From Frigoribacterium sp. PhB116 (GTDB lineage Bacteria > Actinomycetota > Actinomycetes > Actinomycetales > Microbacteriaceae), in assembly GCF_004364285.1 (NCBI RefSeq), contig NZ_SOBE01000001.1, forward strand, positions 372,001 to 436,000: a stretch of 64,000 nucleotides of DNA. Reading direction: 5' to 3'. The position numbers were made by a program, and so were the translations under genes. Shown here piece after piece: positions 1 through 9,624 of the stretch. Position 1 is the stretch's first letter; every line of letters begins with the position of its first letter. The notes beneath the pieces are model-generated. The model saw only the letters and a program-made list of their open reading frames with translations. It was not told where the DNA came from and searched no databases.

Positions 1-2122
1 CGATCGGCGCCTGGTCGACGTGCACCACCTTGTCGAGGTGCTCGAGACCGGTGACCCGCAGGTGGCGCCCCGGGATCTGGCGAGCACCGTTCAGCTTGTT
101 GGCCATCACCTTGTAGAGGATGTCGTTGACCAGGGAGGACTTGCCCGAGCCGCTCACGCCGGTCACCGCGACGAAGACGCCGAGCGGGAAGTCGACGGTG
201 ACGTCGCGCAGGTTGTTGGCCTTCGCGCCGACGACGGAGACCACGCGGTCGCGGTCGACGGGGCGACGCGTGGTCGGCGTGGCGATCGAGCGGCGGCCGG
301 CGAGGTAGTCGCCGGTGTAGGACTCGGTGTTGGTCAGCAGGTCTTCGTAGCTGCCCGAGTGCACGACCTTGCCGCCGTTGACGCCGGCGCCCGGTCCGAT
401 GTCGACGACCCAGTCGGCGGTCTTGATCGTGTCCTCGTCGTGCTCGACGACGATGAGCGTGTTGCCGAGGTCGCGGAGCTTGACGAGGGTGTCGATCAGC
501 CGTCGGTTGTCGCGCTGGTGAAGGCCGATGCTGGGCTCGTCCAGCACGTAGAGCACGCCCGTCAGGCCCGAGCCGATCTGGGTCGCCAGCCGGATGCGCT
601 GTGCCTCGCCGCCCGAGAGCGACCCCGCGGCACGGCCGAGGGACAGGTAGGTGAGCCCCACCTCGAGCAGGAACTCGAGGCGCACGCGGATCTCGCGGAG
701 CACCTGTGCGGCGATGCGCGCCTCGCGGGTCGTCAGCGTGAGCCCGTTCATGAACGCGAACGCGTCGGTGAGGCTGAGCTCGGCGACGTCCGCGATGCTC
801 TGCTCGGCGACCGTGACCGCGAGCACCTCGGGCTTCAACCGCTTGCCGCCGCAGACGGAGCACGGGATCTCGCGGAGGTACTCGGAGTAGCGCTGCCGCT
901 GTGTGTCGGTCTCGGCCTCGGCGTACTTGCGCTCGATGTAGGGCATCACCCCCTCGAACCCGGTCGAGTACTTCATCTCACGGCCGAAGCGGTTCTTCCA
1001 CTTGACGGTCACCTCGAAGTCGTTGCCCTGCAGGACGGCCTGCTGGATGCGGGCCGGCAGCTCGCGCCACGGGGTCTTGAGGCTGAAGTCGAGGTCGGCC
1101 GCGAGCCCCTCGAGCAGCTTCTGGAAGTAGTTGTAGAGGCCCTTGCCCGAGTTGGTCCAGGGCAGGATGACGCCCTCGGCCAGGCTCAGGTCGGGGTCGC
1201 CGAGCACGAGGTCGGTGTCGACCGACATGCGCGTCCCGAGGCCGGAGCACTCGGGGCAGGCGCCGAAGGGGGCGTTGAACGAGAAGGTGCGGGGCTCGAT
1301 CTCGGTGAGCTGCACCGGGTGGCCGTTCGGGCACGAGAGCTTCTCGGAGAACGTTCGGTACTTGCCCGCTGCGCCGGAGTCCGTGTCGACGAAGTCGACG
1401 GTGACGAGGCCGTCGGTCAGGCGCAGGGCGGTCTCGAGCGAGTCGGTCAGTCGCGTGAGCCCCTCGTCGGAGGCGACGAGTCGGTCGACGACGACCGAGA
1501 TGTCGTGTTTGACCTGCTTCTTCAGCTTGGGCGGCGAGCTCAGCTGCACCTGCTCGCCGTCGACGATCGCCCGGGAGTACCCGCTCGAGGCGAGCTCGGC
1601 GAAGAGATCGACGAACTCGCCCTTCTTCTGCGAGACGACGGGGCTCAGCACCTGGAAGCGCGTGCCGGTCTCGAGCGTCATCAGCTGGTCGGCGATCTGC
1701 TGCACGGTCTGGCGGCTGATCACCTCGCCGCACACGGCGCAGTGCGCGATGCCGATGCGGGCCCAGAGCAGGCGCATGTAGTCGTAGATCTCAGTGATCG
1801 TGCCGACCGTGGACCGTGGGTTGCGGTTCGTCGACTTCTGGTCGATCGACACGGCCGGGCTGAGGCCCTCGATGAAGTCGACGTCGGGGCGGTCGACCTG
1901 CCCGAGGAACTGGCGCGCGTAGGCGGAGAGCGACTCGACGTAGCGCCGTTGGCCCTCGGCGAAGATCGTGTCGAACGCGAGGGACGACTTGCCCGACCCG
2001 GAGAGGCCGGTGAACACGACCATCGAGTCGCGGGGGATCTCGAGGTCGACGTTGTCGAGGTTGTGGACTCGGGCACCCCGCACGCTGAGCACGGAGGAAC
2101 CTTCTACGGGTGAGATTGACAC
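1..2122 (-). CDS. uvrA: UvrABC system protein A, excinuclease subunit A (3' end off window)
   Basis: UvrA is the damage-recognition ATPase of nucleotide excision repair; it loads UvrB onto lesions. Only about 707 N-terminal codons are present and the gene continues past base 1. Visible are a first Walker A (GLSGSGKSS, about residues 39-47), a zinc-module CSVCGGKR, the ABC signature [14 protein letters not shown], a Walker B ending in VLDEPS, and a second Walker A (GVSGSGKSS); the frame leaves the window at VDQAPI. I chose GTG at 2122 because a TAGAAT -10 box ends 7 nt upstream. An ATG at 2131 is in frame but overlaps that box. No actinobacterial SOS box (TCGAAC-N4-GTTCGA type) is visible upstream. 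Confidence 0.95.
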   Translation of the reverse strand, partial: MSISPVEGSSVLSVRGARVHNLDNVDLEIPRDSMVVFTGLSGSGKSSLAFDTIFAEGQRRYVESLSAYARQFLGQVDRPDVDFIEGLSPAVSIDQKSTNRNPRSTVGTITEIYDYMRLLWARIGIAHCAVCGEVISRQTVQQIADQLMTLETGTRFQVLSPVVSQKKGEFVDLFAELASSGYSRAIVDGEQVQLSSPPKLKKQVKHDISVVVDRLVASDEGLTRLTDSLETALRLTDGLVTVDFVDTDSGAAGKYRTFSEKLSCPNGHPVQLTEIEPRTFSFNAPFGACPECSGLGTRMSVDTDLVLGDPDLSLAEGVILPWTNSGKGLYNYFQKLLEGLAADLDFSLKTPWRELPARIQQAVLQGNDFEVTVKWKNRFGREMKYSTGFEGVMPYIERKYAEAETDTQRQRYSEYLREIPCSVCGGKRLKPEVLAVTVAEQSIADVAELSLTDAFAFMNGLTLTTREARIAAQVLREIRVRLEFLLEVGLTYLSLGRAAGSLSGGEAQRIRLATQIGSGLTGVLYVLDEPSIGLHQRDNRRLIDTLVKLRDLGNTLIVVEHDEDTIKTADWVVDIGPGAGVNGGKVVHSGSYEDLLTNTESYTGDYLAGRRSIATPTTRRPVDRDRVVSVVGAKANNLRDVTVDFPLGVFVAVTGVSGSGKSSLVNDILYKVMANKLNGARQIPGRHLRVTGLEHLDKVVHVDQAPI

Positions 2123-2129
2123 TCTTACC

Positions 2130-2135
2130 ATTCTA
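2130..2135 (-). promoter_or_regulatory. -10 box of uvrA, probable leaderless promoter
   Basis: TAGAAT on the minus strand, 7 nt before the GTG at 2122. No convincing -35 is seen. The spacing puts transcription start at or next to the start codon. Confidence 0.5.
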
Positions 2136-2209
2136 CGGAAGCCCCTGACATCGAGGCCGGCCGACGGGGAGATCGGCCGGGTGACGGCAGCAGGAGAAGC
2201 GTCCGCGCG

Positions 2210-3112
2210 CTAGAGGACGGGGTCTGTGTGGGTGAGCTCGGCCGAGACGGCCCAGAGCCGTTCTGCCGCGGCCGGGTCTCGTGCGTGCTTCTTCGTGGGG
2301 ACAACGGCGGGCGCGCCGGTCAGCTGGAACCACCCGGAGGGGCCCCAGTATTCCCCGCCCTGCACGCCGGGGTCGACGGTCGCGTGGACGAGCGGCTCGG
2401 CCCCGGCCTCCTTGCCCTGGGAGAACGCGTGCATGGCGGAGGTGACGACCGCAGGGGGCCGACGAGGCTCGACGACGGGCGGCCGCGGGTCGCTGAGCGA
2501 CTCGAACGAGAGGCCCGGGTGGGCGATCACGCTCGACACCGACGAGCCGGCGGCCCGGAGGCGCCGGTCGAGCTCGAGCCCGAAGGTCATGACCGCGAGC
2601 TTCGATCGCGCGTAGGCGACGGCCCCCGAGTAGCTCGAGACCATCATCGGGTCGTCGAGGTCGAGGCGGACGAAGCGGTGGCTGATGCTGCCGAGGTGGA
2701 CGACGCGGCCGCGAGGAGACTCGGAGAGCGCCGGCAGCAGGTGCGAGACCAACGCGAAGTGCCCGAGGTGGTTCGTGCCGAACTGCAGCTCGAACCCGTC
2801 GGCCGTCGTCTGACGCCGGCTCGAGCCGACGACCCCCGCGTTCGCGAGCAGGGCGTCCACGCCCCCGGCGGCCGTGAGCGCGTCCGCGCCGGACTGCACC
2901 GAGGACAAGTCGGCGAGGTCGAGGTCGACGGTCGAGACGTCGGCGCCGGGGACCCGGTCTCGCACTGTGTCGGCCGCACGGACGGCCCGCTCCGGGCTCC
3001 GGGCCGCCAACACGACCTGGTGACCCAGGGCGGCGAGGCGCTCGGCCGCGAAGTAGCCCAGCCCCGCGGTCGCCCCGGTGACGACGACGCGGAGGCGACG
3101 ATCAGCGGGCAT
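2210..3112 (-). CDS. Short-chain dehydrogenase/reductase (SDR) family oxidoreductase
   Basis: A 300-aa NAD(P)-dependent oxidoreductase of the classical/retinol-dehydrogenase-like SDR type; the substrate is unknown. It shows the glycine-rich cofactor motif TGATAGLG (residues 12-19), a LANAG motif, the catalytic Ser in HLGSISH and the YARSK (YxxxK) pair. I chose ATG 3112, which gives [11 protein letters not shown] and overlaps the uvrB stop by 11 bp; an upstream in-frame start would lie deep inside uvrB. It sits between uvrB and uvrA, so it is probably cotranscribed with uvrB. Nothing in its sequence suggests a repair role, so it looks like a passenger in the cluster. Confidence 0.88.
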   Translation of the reverse strand: MPADRRLRVVVTGATAGLGYFAAERLAALGHQVVLAARSPERAVRAADTVRDRVPGADVSTVDLDLADLSSVQSGADALTAAGGVDALLANAGVVGSSRRQTTADGFELQFGTNHLGHFALVSHLLPALSESPRGRVVHLGSISHRFVRLDLDDPMMVSSYSGAVAYARSKLAVMTFGLELDRRLRAAGSSVSSVIAHPGLSFESLSDPRPPVVEPRRPPAVVTSAMHAFSQGKEAGAEPLVHATVDPGVQGGEYWGPSGWFQLTGAPAVVPTKKHARDPAAAERLWAVSAELTHTDPVL

Positions 3113-5168
3113 GGCCGGCCGCCTCCATCTGTCGAAGGTCGCGCTTGAGGTCGGCGACCTCGTCACGCAGGCGACCGGCGAGCTCGAACTTGAGCTCGGC
3201 GGCGGCCTGGAGCATCTGGTCGTTGAGGTCGGCGATGATCGACTCGAGTCCGTTGGCGGCGTTCGCCGCCTTGCCCTCTCGACGAAGGTTGGGGGTCGGG
3301 GCGCGCTTGCCGCCCTGGCGGCCGGCCAGCAGCTCGGCCGTGTCCGCGCCCTCGCGAGCCAGGACCTCGGTGATGTCGGCGATCTTCTTGCGGAGCGGTT
3401 GCGGGTCGATCCCGCGCTCGAGGTTGTAGGCGACCTGCTTCTCGCGCCGTCGGTCTGTCTCTTCGAGGGCGTTGCGCATCGAGTCGGTCATGACGTCGGC
3501 GTACATGTGCACCTCGCCGGAGACGTTTCGCGCCGCACGTCCGATGGTCTGGATGAGCGACGTCGACGACCGCAGGAACCCCTCCTTGTCGGCGTCGAGG
3601 ATGGCGACCAGCGACACCTCGGGCAGGTCGAGGCCCTCGCGGAGGAGGTTGATGCCGACGAGGACGTCGTAGACGCCCTGACGCAGCTCCGTCAGCAGCT
3701 CCACCCGTCTCAGGGTGTCGACGTCGGAGTGCAGGTACCGGACCCGGACGCCGGCCTCGGTGAGGAAGTCGGTCAGCTCTTCGGCCATCTTCTTCGTGAG
3801 CGTCGTGACGAGCACGCGCTCGTCCTTCTCGACGCGGACCCGGATCTCGTCGAGCAGGTCGTCGATCTGGCCCTCCGAGGGCTTGACCACGATCTGGGGG
3901 TCGACGAGCCCCGTGGGACGGATGATCTGCTCGACCACGCTGTCGGTGATGCCGAGCTCGTACTTGCCCGGGGTCGCCGACAGGTAGACCTTCTGCCCCA
4001 CCCTGCCGAGGAACTCCTCGAACTTGAGCGGGCGGTTGTCGAGGGCACTCGGCAGTCGGAAGCCGTGGTCGACGAGCGTGCGCTTGCGGGAGGCGTCGCC
4101 CTCGTACATCGCGCCGATCTGCGGGACCGTCACGTGGGACTCGTCGATGACGACGAGGAAGTCGTCGGCGAAGTAGTCGAGGAGGCAGTGCGGGGCCTCG
4201 CCCGGACCCCGGCCGTCGATGTGCGCCGAGTAGTTCTCGATGCCGTTGCAGAACCCGATCTGCTCCATCATCTCGAGATCGAAGGTCGTTCGCATGCGGA
4301 GGCGCTGGGACTCGAGCAGCTTGCCCTGCTTGTCGAGCTCGTCGAGGCGGGTGGCGAGCTCTTCTTTGATGGTGCCGATGGCGCGGTGCATCACGTCGGT
4401 GCCCGCGACGTAGTGCGAGCCGGGGAACACCGACACCGCGTCCATGGTGCGGACGACGTCGCCCGTGAGGGGGTGGAGAGCGTAGAGGGCCTCGATCTCG
4501 TCGCCGAACATCTCGATGCGGATGGCCAGCTCTTCGTACATCGGGATGATCTCGATGGTGTCGCCGCGCACCCGGAAGTTGCCCCGGGAGAAGTCGATGT
4601 CGTTGCGCTGGTATTGCATCGAGACGAAGCGCCGGATCAGCGTCTCGCGGTCGATCTTCATGCCGACCTGCAGGGCGATCATCGCCTGCATGTAGCCCTC
4701 GGGCGTGCCGAGGCCGTAGATGCAGGACACCGTCGAGACGACGATGACGTCGCGACGGCTGAGCAGCGAGTTGGTCGTGGAGTGCCGCAGCCGCTCGACC
4801 TCGGCGTTGATCGAGCTGTCCTTCTCGATGAAGGTGTCGGTCTGCGGGACGTACGCCTCGGGCTGGTAGTAGTCGTAGTACGAGACGAAGTACTCGACGG
4901 CGTTGTGCGGGAACATCTCGCGGAACTCGTTGGCCAGCTGGGCCGCGAGGGTCTTGTTGTGGGCCAGGACGAGGGTCGGGCGCTGGACCTGCTCGACGAG
5001 CCAGGCGGTCGTCGCGGACTTGCCCGTTCCGGTCGCGCCGAGCAGCACGACGTCGGTCTCGCCCGCGTTGATGCGCCCCGCGAGCTCGGCGATGGCGGCC
5101 GGCTGGTCGCCGCTCGGCTCGTACTCGCTGACTACTTCGAAGGGGCGGACACTGCGGGTCGGTTCCAT
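3102..5168 (-). CDS. uvrB: UvrABC system protein B, excinuclease subunit B
   Basis: UvrB verifies DNA damage and recruits UvrC in nucleotide excision repair. The product is 688 aa, normal for the family. It has a Walker A GATGTGKS (44-51), the beta-hairpin region with [12 protein letters not shown] that inserts between strands, a helicase DESH box, SATPG, the late helicase motifs QTIGRAARN, and a C-terminal UVR domain (about the last 40 residues) that contacts UvrC. An in-frame start 30 bp upstream exists, but ATG 5168 begins the conserved [12 protein letters not shown], has GGAG just before it and a -10-like TAGACT 7 nt upstream. It starts 10 bp after coaE. Confidence 0.97.
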   Translation of the reverse strand: MEPTRSVRPFEVVSEYEPSGDQPAAIAELAGRINAGETDVVLLGATGTGKSATTAWLVEQVQRPTLVLAHNKTLAAQLANEFREMFPHNAVEYFVSYYDYYQPEAYVPQTDTFIEKDSSINAEVERLRHSTTNSLLSRRDVIVVSTVSCIYGLGTPEGYMQAMIALQVGMKIDRETLIRRFVSMQYQRNDIDFSRGNFRVRGDTIEIIPMYEELAIRIEMFGDEIEALYALHPLTGDVVRTMDAVSVFPGSHYVAGTDVMHRAIGTIKEELATRLDELDKQGKLLESQRLRMRTTFDLEMMEQIGFCNGIENYSAHIDGRGPGEAPHCLLDYFADDFLVVIDESHVTVPQIGAMYEGDASRKRTLVDHGFRLPSALDNRPLKFEEFLGRVGQKVYLSATPGKYELGITDSVVEQIIRPTGLVDPQIVVKPSEGQIDDLLDEIRVRVEKDERVLVTTLTKKMAEELTDFLTEAGVRVRYLHSDVDTLRRVELLTELRQGVYDVLVGINLLREGLDLPEVSLVAILDADKEGFLRSSTSLIQTIGRAARNVSGEVHMYADVMTDSMRNALEETDRRREKQVAYNLERGIDPQPLRKKIADITEVLAREGADTAELLAGRQGGKRAPTPNLRREGKAANAANGLESIIADLNDQMLQAAAELKFELAGRLRDEVADLKRDLRQMEAAGHAR

Positions 5169-5175
5169 GTCTCCG

Positions 5176-5181
5176 AGTCTA
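5176..5181 (-). promoter_or_regulatory. -10 box upstream of uvrB
   Basis: TAGACT on the minus strand, overlapping the end of coaE and 7 nt before ATG 5168. It could give uvrB its own near-leaderless transcript besides read-through from coaE. Confidence 0.4.
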
Positions 5182-5829
5182 GGAGCGACCACTGACACTC
5201 GGCCCCGAGGGGCCCGCCGCCTTCGCCGCTGACAGCGAACGCAGCACCTCGGCGACCTCGTCCGCCCTCGCGAGGGTCGCCTCCAGCGAGATCGAGGAGT
5301 CGACCACCAGGTCGGCGACGGCGAGGCGGGCCTCGTCGTCGGCCTGGGCGTCGACGCGGCGGACCGCCTCCTCAGGGCTCATCCCTCGGAGCTCGACCAA
5401 GCGCGTCAACCGCACCTCGCGAGGCGCGTGGACGACGACCACCACGTCGAACTCGCCCGCACCCCGCGTCTCGACCAGGAGCGGCACGTCGTACACGACG
5501 ACCCTGGTCGGGTCGTCGGCCACCGCCTCCTCCATGCGCCGGCGGGAGAGCTCGCGGACGGCCGGGTGGGTGATCGCCTCGAGGTCGCGACGGGCCGCCG
5601 GGTCGGAGAAGACCAGGGCGCCGAGGGCGGGCCGGTCGAGATCGCCCGACGGCGTGAGGACGTGATCTCCGAAGCGCCGCCGGATCGCCTCGAGACCGGG
5701 CGTGCCCGGCGCGACGACCTCGCGGGCGAGCTGGTCGGCGTCGATGTGGGCCGCGCCCCGCTCGGCGAGACGGCGGGACACGACGCTCTTGCCGGCGGCG
5801 ATGCCCCCGGTCAGGCCACAGACGAACAT
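5179..5829 (-). CDS. coaE: Dephospho-CoA kinase
   Basis: CoaE catalyses the last step of coenzyme A synthesis, ATP-dependent phosphorylation of the 3'-OH of dephospho-CoA. The 216-aa protein opens with the P-loop GGIAAGKS (8-15), followed by [11 protein letters not shown], the THPAVRE region and YDVPLLVE, all typical of CoaE. It lies between rpsA and uvrB as in M. tuberculosis. A TAGCCT hexamer 6 nt before the ATG, with no Shine-Dalgarno sequence, suggests a leaderless mRNA. A strong hairpin separates it from rpsA. Confidence 0.95.
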   Translation of the reverse strand: MFVCGLTGGIAAGKSVVSRRLAERGAAHIDADQLAREVVAPGTPGLEAIRRRFGDHVLTPSGDLDRPALGALVFSDPAARRDLEAITHPAVRELSRRRMEEAVADDPTRVVVYDVPLLVETRGAGEFDVVVVVHAPREVRLTRLVELRGMSPEEAVRRVDAQADDEARLAVADLVVDSSISLEATLARADEVAEVLRSLSAAKAAGPSGPSVSGRS

Positions 5830-5835
5830 GCGTCG

Positions 5836-5841
5836 AGGCTA
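5836..5841 (-). promoter_or_regulatory. -10 box of coaE, probable leaderless promoter
   Basis: TAGCCT on the minus strand, 6 nt before ATG 5829. The same hexamer and spacing recur before the DUF885 gene and the gene at 20115. Confidence 0.5.
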
Positions 5842-5865
5842 CCCGGGACCGCGGCCCGGGAACGC

Positions 5866-5902
5866 CGAACGGCGGCCCCCTCGAGGAGGGGACCGCCGTT
5901 CG
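5866..5902 (-). terminator. Terminator of rpsA
   Basis: A 17-bp inverted repeat (5866-5882 with 5886-5902) and a 3-nt loop. The single mismatch becomes a G-U wobble in the minus-strand RNA, so the stem is continuous in that direction. It starts 39 bp past the rpsA stop. No U-tract follows, as is common in actinobacteria. Confidence 0.75.
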
Positions 5903-5940
5903 AGTCGGTCAGGCGCCGAGACGCCGTGACCTGGGTGTGA

Positions 5941-7386
5941 CTAGTTGCTGCTGGACAGCTTCTCGCGCAGAGCGGCGAGCGACTCGTCGTCGGCGAGGGT
6001 GCCGGCACCGGCGGTCTCGCTCGAGAAGGTCGAGCCCGAGGGAGCCTCGAAGGAGGCCTCTTCGGTGAGCGACGCAGCGACCTGCTTCTTGTGCGCCTCC
6101 CAGCGAGCCTGGGCGGCAGCGTAGTCCTGCTCCCACTTCTCGCGCTGCGAGTCGAAGCCCTCGCGCCACTCGTTCGTCTCCGGGTCGAAGCCCTCGGGGT
6201 ACTTGTAGTTGCCCTGGTCGTCGTACTCGGTGAGCATGCCGTAGAGCGCCGGGTCGAACTCGGTGCCCTCGGGGTCCACGCCCTCGTTGGCCTGCTTGAG
6301 GCTCAGCGAGATGCGGCGACGGTCGAGGTCGATGTCGATGACCTTGACGAACACCTCGTCGCCGACGGCGACGACCTGCTCGGCCAGCTCGACGTGCTTC
6401 GCCGACAGCTCGGAGATGTGCACGAGGCCCTCGATGCCGTCCGCGACGCGGACGAACGCGCCGAAGGGGACGAGCTTCGTGACCTTGCCCGGCGCGACCT
6501 GTCCGATCGCGTGGGTGCGGGCGAAGACCTGCCACGGGTCCTCCTGCGTCGCCTTGAGCGAGAGCGACACGCGCTCACGGTCGAGGTCGACCTCGAGGAT
6601 CTCGACGGTGACTTCCTGACCGACCTCGACGACCTCGCTGGCGTGCTCGATGTGCTTCCAGCTGAGCTCGGAGACGTGCACGAGGCCGTCCACGCCGCCG
6701 AGGTCGACGAACGCGCCGAAGTTGACGATCGAGGAGACGATGCCCTTGCGGACCTGGCCCTTGTGCAGGTTGTTGAGGAACGTGGTGCGGCTCTCGGACT
6801 GCGTCTGCTCGAGGAGCGCACGGCGCGACAGGACCACGTTGTTGCGGTTCTTGTCGAGCTCGAGGATCTTCGCCTCGATCTCCTGGCCCAGGTAGGGCGT
6901 GAGGTCGCGGACGCGGCGCAGCTCGATGAGCGACGCGGGCAGGAAGCCACGGAGGCCGATGTCGACGATGAGGCCGCCCTTGACGACCTCGATGACCGTT
7001 CCGGTGACGACGCCGTCGGCGTCCTTGATCTTCTCCACGTCGCCCCAGGCACGCTCGTACTGAGCGCGCTTCTTGGACAGGATCAGACGGCCTTCCTTGT
7101 CCTCCTTCTGGAGGACGAGGGCCTCGACGGTGTCCCCGACCTCGACGACCTCGGTGGGGTCGACGTCGTGCTTGATCGACAGCTCGCGCGAGGGGATGAC
7201 GCCCTCGGTCTTGTAGCCGACGTCGAGGAGGACCTCGTCGCGGTCGATCTTGACGACGGTGCCCTCGATGAGGTCGCCGTCGTTGAAGAACTTCAGGGTC
7301 TTCTCGACCGCGGCCAGGAAGTCATCAGCGGATCCGATGTCGTTGATGGCGACCTGCTTGGGTGCCTTGGTCGTTACGGTTGTCAT
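5941..7386 (-). CDS. rpsA: 30S ribosomal protein S1
   Basis: S1 binds mRNA on the small ribosomal subunit. The 481-aa protein has four S1 RNA-binding domains (roughly 35-105, 120-185, 205-275 and 290-362); the third and fourth carry the conserved FGAFVDLGGVDGLVHVSE and FGAFVRVADGIEGLVH cores. A polar, acidic C-terminal tail of about 100 residues follows, as in other actinobacterial S1 proteins. ATG 7386 is preceded by GGAG, by a leader of about 105 nt and by a promoter next to the upstream gene. The coaE/rpsA/polA neighbourhood matches mycobacteria, except that an insert separates rpsA from polA here. Confidence 0.97.
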   Translation of the reverse strand: MTTVTTKAPKQVAINDIGSADDFLAAVEKTLKFFNDGDLIEGTVVKIDRDEVLLDVGYKTEGVIPSRELSIKHDVDPTEVVEVGDTVEALVLQKEDKEGRLILSKKRAQYERAWGDVEKIKDADGVVTGTVIEVVKGGLIVDIGLRGFLPASLIELRRVRDLTPYLGQEIEAKILELDKNRNNVVLSRRALLEQTQSESRTTFLNNLHKGQVRKGIVSSIVNFGAFVDLGGVDGLVHVSELSWKHIEHASEVVEVGQEVTVEILEVDLDRERVSLSLKATQEDPWQVFARTHAIGQVAPGKVTKLVPFGAFVRVADGIEGLVHISELSAKHVELAEQVVAVGDEVFVKVIDIDLDRRRISLSLKQANEGVDPEGTEFDPALYGMLTEYDDQGNYKYPEGFDPETNEWREGFDSQREKWEQDYAAAQARWEAHKKQVAASLTEEASFEAPSGSTFSSETAGAGTLADDESLAALREKLSSSN

Positions 7387-7500
7387 GTAGTTAGTGCTCC
7401 AGTGAAAGCATGTATCGGGCCGTGGTCGTCCAGAGGGCTGGGCCTTCTCGGGGGTGTCGACCGCGGCGTGCGGACAGATCGGCGCAGATAGCGCTGGTAC

Positions 7501-7530
7501 ATACTACCTGCGCGTCGCCCCGGCGGGCAA
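7501..7530 (-). promoter_or_regulatory. Promoter of rpsA (-35 TTGCCC, -10 TAGTAT)
   Basis: On the minus strand TTGCCC (7525-7530) and TAGTAT (7501-7506) are 18 bp apart, a housekeeping sigma layout. It sits directly after the DUF885 stop codon and leaves a 5' leader of about 105 nt. Confidence 0.6.
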
Positions 7531-7533
7531 CGA

Positions 7534-9222
7534 TCAGGAGAGCAGCGCGCGCCGCAGCGTGTCGAGCCCGACGCCGCCGAGCTGGAGCGCCTCACGGTGG
7601 AACGCGCGGAGGTCGAAGTCGGCTCCCTCGCGACGAGCCCGCTCGGCACGCAGGTCCTCCCAGATCCGCTGTCCGACCTTGTACGACGGGGCCTGGCCCG
7701 GCCAGCCGAGGTAGCGGTCGACCTCGAAGCGGACGAACTCGTCGTCCATGGCGACGTTGGCGCGCAGGAACGCCAGCGCGGTCTCGTGGCTCCAGGGCTC
7801 GGTCGAGCCGGGGAACGTCTTGCCGAGGTGCACGCCGACGTCGAGCACCACCCTGGCGGCGCGCATCCGCTGGCCGTCGAGCATCCCGAGGCGGTCGCCC
7901 GGGTCGGAGAGCCAGCCGAGCTCGTCCATCAGCCTCTCCGCGTAGAGGGCCCAGCCCTCGGCGTGCCCCGACGTGCCGGCGAGCTGGCGGCGCCAGGTGT
8001 TCAGCTGGGCGCTGTTGTAGACCGCCTGGCCGAGCTGGAGGTGGTGCCCCGGTACGCCCTCGTGGAACACGGTCGTCGTCTCGCGCCAGGTGCCGAAGCG
8101 CGTGACGCCCTCGGGGACCGACCACCACATGCGGCCGGGACGGGAGAAGTCGTCGCTGGGGCTCGTGTAGTAGATGCCGCCGTCCTTCGTCGGCGCGATG
8201 CGGCACTCAAGGCGACGGACGGGGTCCGGCACGTCGAAGTGCGTGCCGGCGAGCTCGGCCACGGCGCGGTCGCTGAGCCGCTGCATCCACTGCTGGAGCG
8301 CCTCCGTGCCCTCGAGCTGTCGCGCGGGGTCGGCGTCGAGGACGGCGATCGCCCGCGCCACGTCCGCGCCCGGCTCGATCTCGCGCGCCACCGCCTCCTG
8401 CTCGCTCTTCATGCGGGCGAGCTCGGCGAGGCCCCACTCGTACGTCTCGTCGAGGTCGACGGTCGCCCCGAGGAACCGCCTCGAGTGCAGGGCGTAGGCG
8501 TCGCGGCCGACGCCGTCCTCGACGGCGGCCGCGGGCAGCAGCTCGTCGAGCAGGAACCGGCGGGCGGCGAGGTAGCCCTCAACCGCCGAGGAGGCGCCCC
8601 TCGCGAGGTCGGACGCGAGCCCGGCTGAGGGGGCGGTGCCGTCCGCCAGCCGCGCCGACGAGGCGAGCTCGGCGAAGAAGCCGTCCGGTGAACCGATCCG
8701 GGCGCACTGCTCGGCCACGGCCTCGACCTGGCGCCGCGCGGGCACGACGCCCTCGGCGATGCCCTGGCGGAGGGTCTCCACCAGCTGCCCGAGGGCCTGG
8801 TCGACCCGGCCGAGGCGCGAGGCGACGTCGGCCCAGTCGCCCTCGGTCTCGGTGGGCATCAGGTCGTAGACCTCGCGGATCGCTTGGATCGGTGAGGCGA
8901 TGACGTTGAGGTCGCGCAGCTGCAGACGCTGCTCGGCGTACTCGAGGTCGAGACGGAGCTCGGCCCCCAGGTCGTCCTGGGTGACGCGGTCGACGTCGTC
9001 GACGGGCTCCGTGGCGTCCAGCTCGGCGAGCACGCGGCGGACCGCCTCGACGTGGCGCTCGTGGCCCGCTGGCGAGTAGTCGCCGTACTCGCCCGTGCGG
9101 CCCTCGCGCCCGATCCACGTCGCGGTGGTGGGGTCGAGGTCGACGAGCTGGTCGACCCAGCGCTCGGCGATGCCGTCGATCGGGGTCTGCGGGCGGACGG
9201 GAGGCGTCGTGGGCTCGGTCAT
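7534..9222 (-). CDS. DUF885 family protein (predicted metallopeptidase-like)
   Basis: A 562-aa protein recognised as a DUF885 member by the HEGVPGHH motif (387-394) followed by HAEGW (420-424), a zinc-site pattern resembling M3/M32-type peptidases. No signal peptide or membrane segment is visible, so it is probably cytoplasmic. Family members are called putative carboxypeptidases, but the substrate is not known from the sequence. The ATG has no Shine-Dalgarno; instead TAGCCT lies 6 nt upstream, pointing to a leaderless transcript that begins right after the ptsH terminator. It is part of the segment inserted between rpsA and polA. Confidence 0.85.
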   Translation of the reverse strand: MTEPTTPPVRPQTPIDGIAERWVDQLVDLDPTTATWIGREGRTGEYGDYSPAGHERHVEAVRRVLAELDATEPVDDVDRVTQDDLGAELRLDLEYAEQRLQLRDLNVIASPIQAIREVYDLMPTETEGDWADVASRLGRVDQALGQLVETLRQGIAEGVVPARRQVEAVAEQCARIGSPDGFFAELASSARLADGTAPSAGLASDLARGASSAVEGYLAARRFLLDELLPAAAVEDGVGRDAYALHSRRFLGATVDLDETYEWGLAELARMKSEQEAVAREIEPGADVARAIAVLDADPARQLEGTEALQQWMQRLSDRAVAELAGTHFDVPDPVRRLECRIAPTKDGGIYYTSPSDDFSRPGRMWWSVPEGVTRFGTWRETTTVFHEGVPGHHLQLGQAVYNSAQLNTWRRQLAGTSGHAEGWALYAERLMDELGWLSDPGDRLGMLDGQRMRAARVVLDVGVHLGKTFPGSTEPWSHETALAFLRANVAMDDEFVRFEVDRYLGWPGQAPSYKVGQRIWEDLRAERARREGADFDLRAFHREALQLGGVGLDTLRRALLS

Positions 9223-9228
9223 GGGACG

Positions 9229-9234
9229 AGGCTA
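9229..9234 (-). promoter_or_regulatory. -10 box of the DUF885 gene, probable leaderless promoter
   Basis: TAGCCT on the minus strand, 6 nt before ATG 9222, lying between the ptsH terminator hairpin and the start codon. Confidence 0.5.
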
Positions 9235-9243
9235 GCGACGACG

Positions 9244-9283
9244 GCGGGGCGTCGCGTCGACCCGTGTCGACGCGACGCCCCGC
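9244..9283 (-). terminator. Terminator of ptsH / end of the PTS operon
   Basis: A perfect 17-bp inverted repeat (9244-9260 with 9267-9283) with a 6-nt loop, beginning 15 bp after the ptsH stop. It marks the end of the sugar-alcohol PTS operon. Confidence 0.8.
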
Positions 9284-9297
9284 AGGACGGACGGGTG

Positions 9298-9567
9298 CTA
9301 CTCGGCGTCGAGATCCGTCTCGAGCAGCGTGGCCAGCTCGTCGAGGGCGGTGTCGGCGTTGTCGCCGTCGGTGGCGAGGACGACCTCGTCGCCGTGGCCG
9401 ATGCCGAGCGAGAGGACACCGAGGATGCTGGCGGCGTTGACGGTCTTGCCGGCGGGCGAGGTCAGCGTGACCTTGGCGCCGCTCTTGCCGGCGGCCTGGC
9501 TGAACAGCGAGGCGGGGCGGGCGTGCAGGCCGACGCTCGAGGCGATGGTGACGGTGCGTTCTGGCAT
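9298..9567 (-). CDS. ptsH: HPr, phosphocarrier protein of the PTS
   Basis: HPr carries phosphate from enzyme I to sugar-specific IIA domains. The 89-aa protein has the active-site His15 in GLHARPA and the Ser47-centred region ASILGVLSLG. An excellent AAGGAG precedes ATG 9567. It is the last gene of the PTS operon, 57 bp after the zinc dehydrogenase, and is followed by a strong terminator. Enzyme I (ptsI) is not in the window, so this HPr must work with an enzyme I encoded elsewhere. Confidence 0.95.
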   Translation of the reverse strand: MPERTVTIASSVGLHARPASLFSQAAGKSGAKVTLTSPAGKTVNAASILGVLSLGIGHGDEVVLATDGDNADTALDELATLLETDLDAE

Positions 9568-9624
9568 TTCTTCTCCTTGGTCGAGACCGGTCTGGTCGGG
9601 GTGCGGGCCGGGGCCCTGGACGTG

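Noticed and set aside
2120-2210. An SOS/LexA box upstream of uvrA or uvrB
   Set aside because: No TCGAAC-N4-GTTCGA-like palindrome is present near either start. An isolated GTTCGA at 5898 has no partner and lies in the rpsA terminator.
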